DNA of 5,908 nucleotides. Source: Selenomonadaceae bacterium (GTDB lineage: Bacteria > Bacillota > Negativicutes > Selenomonadales > Selenomonadaceae). The notes under the pieces are model-generated. The model did no database searches, was not told the origin of the DNA, and worked only from the letters and a program-made list of their open reading frames with translations. The position numbers and the translations under genes were made by a program. The stretch covers positions 1-5,908 of the forward strand of contig JAFSUE010000099.1 in NCBI GenBank assembly GCA_017445435.1. The letters run 5' to 3'. How positions within the stretch are numbered: the stretch's first letter is position 1; each line of letters opens with the position of its first letter. This document shows positions 4,623 through 5,908 of the stretch, piece after piece.

Positions 4623-5908
4623 ATGCCTGCGCCAGAAAATGATCTTTTGCAAGACGATTCGTCGGGTATAGGCTCGTTCATACAAAGATATAGCGACGTA
4701 ATAATTGCTGTCACGCTAGTTATGATTGTCATAATGATGATTATTCCGTTGCCAACTGCTTTATTGGACGTGCTGATTTGTTTCAATATAACCGTTGCGC
4801 TTGTCGTCATCATGAGCGCGATTTACAACGAAGAGGCGCTAGATTTATCCGTCTTCCCTTCACTACTTTTAGTCACGACGCTATTTCGACTAGCGCTAAA
4901 CATTTCATCGACGCGATTAATTTTGATAAACGGTTACGCGGGCGAAGTTATAACGGCATTCGGCAACTTCGTCGTCGGCGGTAATCCAGTCGTCGGTTTC
5001 ATAATGTTTATAATCTTAGTCATTATAAATTTTATCGTCATAACAAAAGGGTCTGAACGTGTCGCGGAAGTTTCTGCACGTTTTACTTTGGACGCAATGC
5101 CAGGTAAACAAATGGCGATTGACGCTGATTTAAATCAAGGCGCGATTGATGATGCGGAAGCTAAAGTTCGGCGTGAAAAAATTCAGCGTGAAGCAGACTT
5201 TTTCGGCGCTATGGACGGTGCGTCAAAGTTCGTTAAAGGTGACGCGATAGCCGCAATTATAATTATGTTCATAAACATAGCTGGCGGCTTTGTTATCGGT
5301 ATGGTGCAACGTGACATGGCGGCGGTTGACGCTTTGCAAACGTACACGCTTTTAACCGTCGGTGAAGGTTTAGTCAGTCAAATTCCCGCGCTGTTAATCT
5401 CAACTGCAACGGGCTTGATTGTTACTCGTGCCGCCTCCGAAGGTGATTTAGGAAATGACCTTGTAAAGCAACTTATTCGTAACGAAAGAATTTTCTTCAT
5501 AACAGCTGGCGTCTTAACGGCGCTTGCCATTGTACCAGGACTGCCAGGCATTCCATTTTTCACGTTAGCTTGTCTTTGTGCATTTGTCGGTTACAATCTT
5601 AGAAGAAAAACTGCTGTCGTTGAGGAAGTTAAAGAAGAAGAAAAAGAAGTTAAAGCTAGAGCTGACGCGACGCGACCTGAAAATATTGTTTCACTGTTGC
5701 AAGTTGACCCGATGGAACTTGAAATTGGTTATGCGTTAATTCCGCTTGTCGACACTGGACAAGGCGGCGACTTACTCGACCGAATTGTTATGATTCGTCG
5801 ACAATGCGCCATTGAAATGGGCTTAGTCGTACCTACGATTCGTATTCGCGATAACATTCAGATTAAGCCTAGCGCTTACGTTATCAAGTTGAAGGGTATG
5901 GAAATTGC
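4623..5908 (+). CDS. flhA: Flagellar biosynthesis protein FlhA, 5' part (runs off the right edge)
   Basis: FlhA is the largest membrane protein of the flagellar type III export gate; its nonamer ring docks substrates and chaperones and couples export to proton flow. 428 full codons are present out of the usual 680-700. ATG 4623 follows AAGGGAG (4609-4615) by 7 nt. About eight membrane helices lie within residues 25-323. The FHIPEP family signature is complete at 146-169 (RVAEVSARF...PGKQMAIDAD). Asp207 in KGDAIAA matches Salmonella FlhA Asp208, which is implicated in proton use. A Glu/Lys-rich linker (about 334-345) leads to the cytoplasmic domain, which begins with LELEIGYALIPLVD-like sequence (365-377) and is cut by the window end. 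The injectisome homologue SctV is the main alternative; the sequence is closer to FlhA and no virulence genes are present. flhB does not precede it, so flhA probably starts its own transcript. Confidence 0.96.
   Translation, partial: MPAPENDLLQDDSSGIGSFIQRYSDVIIAVTLVMIVIMMIIPLPTALLDVLICFNITVALVVIMSAIYNEEALDLSVFPSLLLVTTLFRLALNISSTRLILINGYAGEVITAFGNFVVGGNPVVGFIMFIILVIINFIVITKGSERVAEVSARFTLDAMPGKQMAIDADLNQGAIDDAEAKVRREKIQREADFFGAMDGASKFVKGDAIAAIIIMFINIAGGFVIGMVQRDMAAVDALQTYTLLTVGEGLVSQIPALLISTATGLIVTRAASEGDLGNDLVKQLIRNERIFFITAGVLTALAIVPGLPGIPFFTLACLCAFVGYNLRRKTAVVEEVKEEEKEVKARADATRPENIVSLLQVDPMELEIGYALIPLVDTGQGGDLLDRIVMIRRQCAIEMGLVVPTIRIRDNIQIKPSAYVIKLKGMEI

Noticed and set aside
4778..4984. 68-codon plus-strand open frame
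   Set aside because: An out-of-frame reading of the start of flhA, whose real frame carries clear FlhA family sequence through this stretch.

Overview
The window carries two complete genes and two genes cut by its edges, in a moderately AT-rich genome (roughly 40% GC by eye) with good AAGGAG-type ribosome binding sites. A flagellar export gene, a PriA of ordinary length and a TTG start behind a strong Shine-Dalgarno suggest a motile low-GC Firmicute-type bacterium, perhaps from the Negativicutes or Clostridia. The taxon is inference only; no rRNA or other taxonomic marker is present.

Layout: (1) positions 1-62, minus strand, hold the first 20 codons of a calcineurin-type phosphoesterase that looks like SbcD, the nuclease subunit of SbcCD. 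(2) Positions 63-268 form a divergent intergenic region. It contains a small AT hairpin, a tandem array of TAGTYAG heptamers, a GC-rich core with a 7-bp hairpin, and an inverted array of CACTACT heptamers. (3) Positions 269-2452 encode a full-length PriA primosomal helicase. (4) Positions 2453-2595 hold a good sigma-A-type promoter overlapping an 11-bp direct repeat. (5) Positions 2596-4449 encode a P1B-2 heavy-metal (Zn/Cd/Pb) exporting ATPase without an N-terminal metal-binding domain. (6) Positions 4450-4622 hold two kinds of heptamer array followed by a promoter. (7) From 4623 to the end runs the 5' two-thirds of flhA, the core membrane protein of the flagellar type III export gate.

The genes do not form one pathway. 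SbcD and PriA both belong to DNA repair and replication restart. The metal pump and FlhA each appear to have their own promoter. The coding content is ordinary housekeeping.

The less ordinary signals are the 7-bp repeat arrays on both sides of the priA/metal-ATPase block, including one that overlaps the ATPase stop codon; a DEEQ instead of DEEH box in PriA; and marked scarcity of GATC, GGCC and CCGG. I see no convincing evidence for a new multi-gene system here.
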